Shown here piece by piece: positions 14,996 through 15,620 of a stretch of 15,620 nt of DNA. Both the position numbers and the translations under genes were made by a program. Below the pieces are notes generated by a model that searched no databases, had not been told where the DNA came from, and worked only from the letters and a program-made list of their open reading frames with translations. The stretch's first letter is position 1, and each line of letters starts with the position of its first letter. The stretch is from Candidatus Parepulonipiscium sp. PG-Nun2H_MBin03 (GTDB lineage Bacteria > Bacillota > Clostridia > Lachnospirales > Cellulosilyticaceae): contig MDJN01000073.1 of the NCBI GenBank assembly GCA_001995005.1, forward strand, positions 1 to 15,620, written 5' to 3'.

Positions 14996-15620
14996 TTATA
15001 TATATCTTAAAACCTCACTAATTTGAGATACTCCTATTACTTCTATTCCATCAATATGTGGCAATTTATTTTTATTTGCCTTAGGTATTATACATCTTTT
15101 GAAGCCTAATTTACTAGCCTCTATAATTCTTTTTTCTGGCATCGGTACTGCCCTTATCTCACCAGTTAATCCAACCTCTCCAAATACAACTGTATGCGGG
15201 TCAACATTTTTATTTCTAAAACTAGATGCTATGGCTACTACCGTCGCCAAATCAAGTGCCGGCTCATTCGCCTTTATACCTCCAGCCAAATTAACGTATA
15301 CATCATAAGTAGATAAATCCAACCCAGCCCTTTTGTCAAGCACTGCAATTAATAAAACTACTCTGTTATAATCAAGTCCCGTCGCAGTTCGACGTGGCAT
15401 ACCAAATGTTGTAAAACTCGCTAAAGATTGTACTTCAATCAGCACTGGTCTTGTACCTTCTAATGTACAACTTACAACAGAGCCTGACGCTTCTAATGGC
15501 CGCCCTGCCAACATTAACTCAGATGGATTTTTCACTTCTACCAATCCTTTATCCACCATCTCAAATACACCTATTTCATTGGTCGCACCAAAACGATTCT
15601 TCACACCACGAAGAATACGA
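14996..15620 (-). CDS. radA: DNA repair protein RadA (Sms), C-terminal part
   Basis: The last 207 residues of RadA; the frame stays open to the window edge (RILRGV before KNRFG), so the start is outside. RadA is a hexameric DnaB-like ATPase that drives branch migration and DNA unwinding during recombination repair and transformation. Seen here are the RadA-specific KNRFG (7-11 of the fragment) and then GVFEM. After them comes the Lon-protease-like C-terminal domain with NLAGGIKANEPALDLA, VVFGEVGLTGEIRAVPMPEKR and EASKLGFKRCIIPKAN. The zinc finger and Walker A region would lie upstream, beyond the window. It heads the visible part of the operon and is followed after 16 nt by the degenerate YgjP-like gene. 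Confidence 0.95.
   Translation of the reverse strand, partial: RILRGVKNRFGATNEIGVFEMVDKGLVEVKNPSELMLAGRPLEASGSVVSCTLEGTRPVLIEVQSLASFTTFGMPRRTATGLDYNRVVLLIAVLDKRAGLDLSTYDVYVNLAGGIKANEPALDLATVVAIASSFRNKNVDPHTVVFGEVGLTGEIRAVPMPEKRIIEASKLGFKRCIIPKANKNKLPHIDGIEVIGVSQISEVLRYI

Noticed and set aside
791..15620. A hidden defence, toxin-antitoxin or mobile system
   Set aside because: All minus-strand genes are recognisable housekeeping families except one degenerate YgjP-like gene. Gene gaps are under 100 nt, and there are no terminal inverted repeats with transposase, integrase genes or CRISPR-like spaced repeats.

Overview
The window looks like a chromosomal segment from a low-GC, anaerobic-type Firmicute, most likely a clostridium of the Lachnospiraceae/Epulopiscium type. 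This rests on the strongly A+T-rich sequence, purine-rich Shine-Dalgarno sites of the AAGGAG/AAGGGAG kind before nearly every gene, Mini-RNase III beside cysS, the dnaE-pfkA-pyk gene order, the MEP isoprenoid gene ispF, and a clostridial-type isocitrate dehydrogenase. The genus assignment is inference. I see no mobile element, prophage, CRISPR array, tRNA or rRNA, and apart from one degenerate protein this is ordinary housekeeping DNA.

Layout. (1) Positions 1-731, plus strand: the 3' part of a pyridoxamine-5'-phosphate-oxidase-fold flavoprotein gene and a short flavodoxin-like gene, closed at 732-779 by a long hairpin that also closes the convergent operon from the right. (2) Positions 791-11010, minus strand, read right to left: dnaE, then pfkA, pyk, ktrB, ktrA, a TrmH/SpoU-family methyltransferase and icd. 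dnaE lies 94 nt downstream of the rlmB terminator region. pfkA has its own good sigma-A-type promoter, with a perfect 20-bp palindrome between and over its -35 and -10 boxes. The genes from pfkA to icd are 14-26 nt apart or overlap, so they look like one transcript. (3) Positions 11105-15620, minus strand: radA (5' end outside the window), a degenerate YgjP/DUF45-like gene, ispF, cysS, mrnC and rlmB. They are packed with gaps of 2-16 nt or overlaps, and a terminator hairpin follows rlmB.

How the genes fit together. The right-hand operon combines recombination repair (RadA), isoprenoid synthesis (IspF), cysteine charging (CysS), 23S rRNA maturation (MrnC) and 23S rRNA 2'-O-methylation (RlmB). 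The left-hand operon combines the two committed glycolytic kinases (PfkA, Pyk), a Ktr-type K+ uptake pair, a second 2'-O-methyltransferase and isocitrate dehydrogenase. Pyk carries the glutamate that marks K+-dependent pyruvate kinases and sits directly before the K+ transporter genes, so a shared physiological logic is possible.

Most worth a second look: the gene between radA and ispF keeps the fold pattern and spacing of a YgjP-like zinc peptidase but has lost every metal ligand and the WGSC motif, and it carries an 18-bp tandem repeat encoding a TSPTNx linker. Next come the operator-like palindrome in the pfkA promoter, a 14-bp perfect hairpin inside ktrB, and three consecutive 8-nt gene overlaps. 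I found no convincing new multi-gene system.
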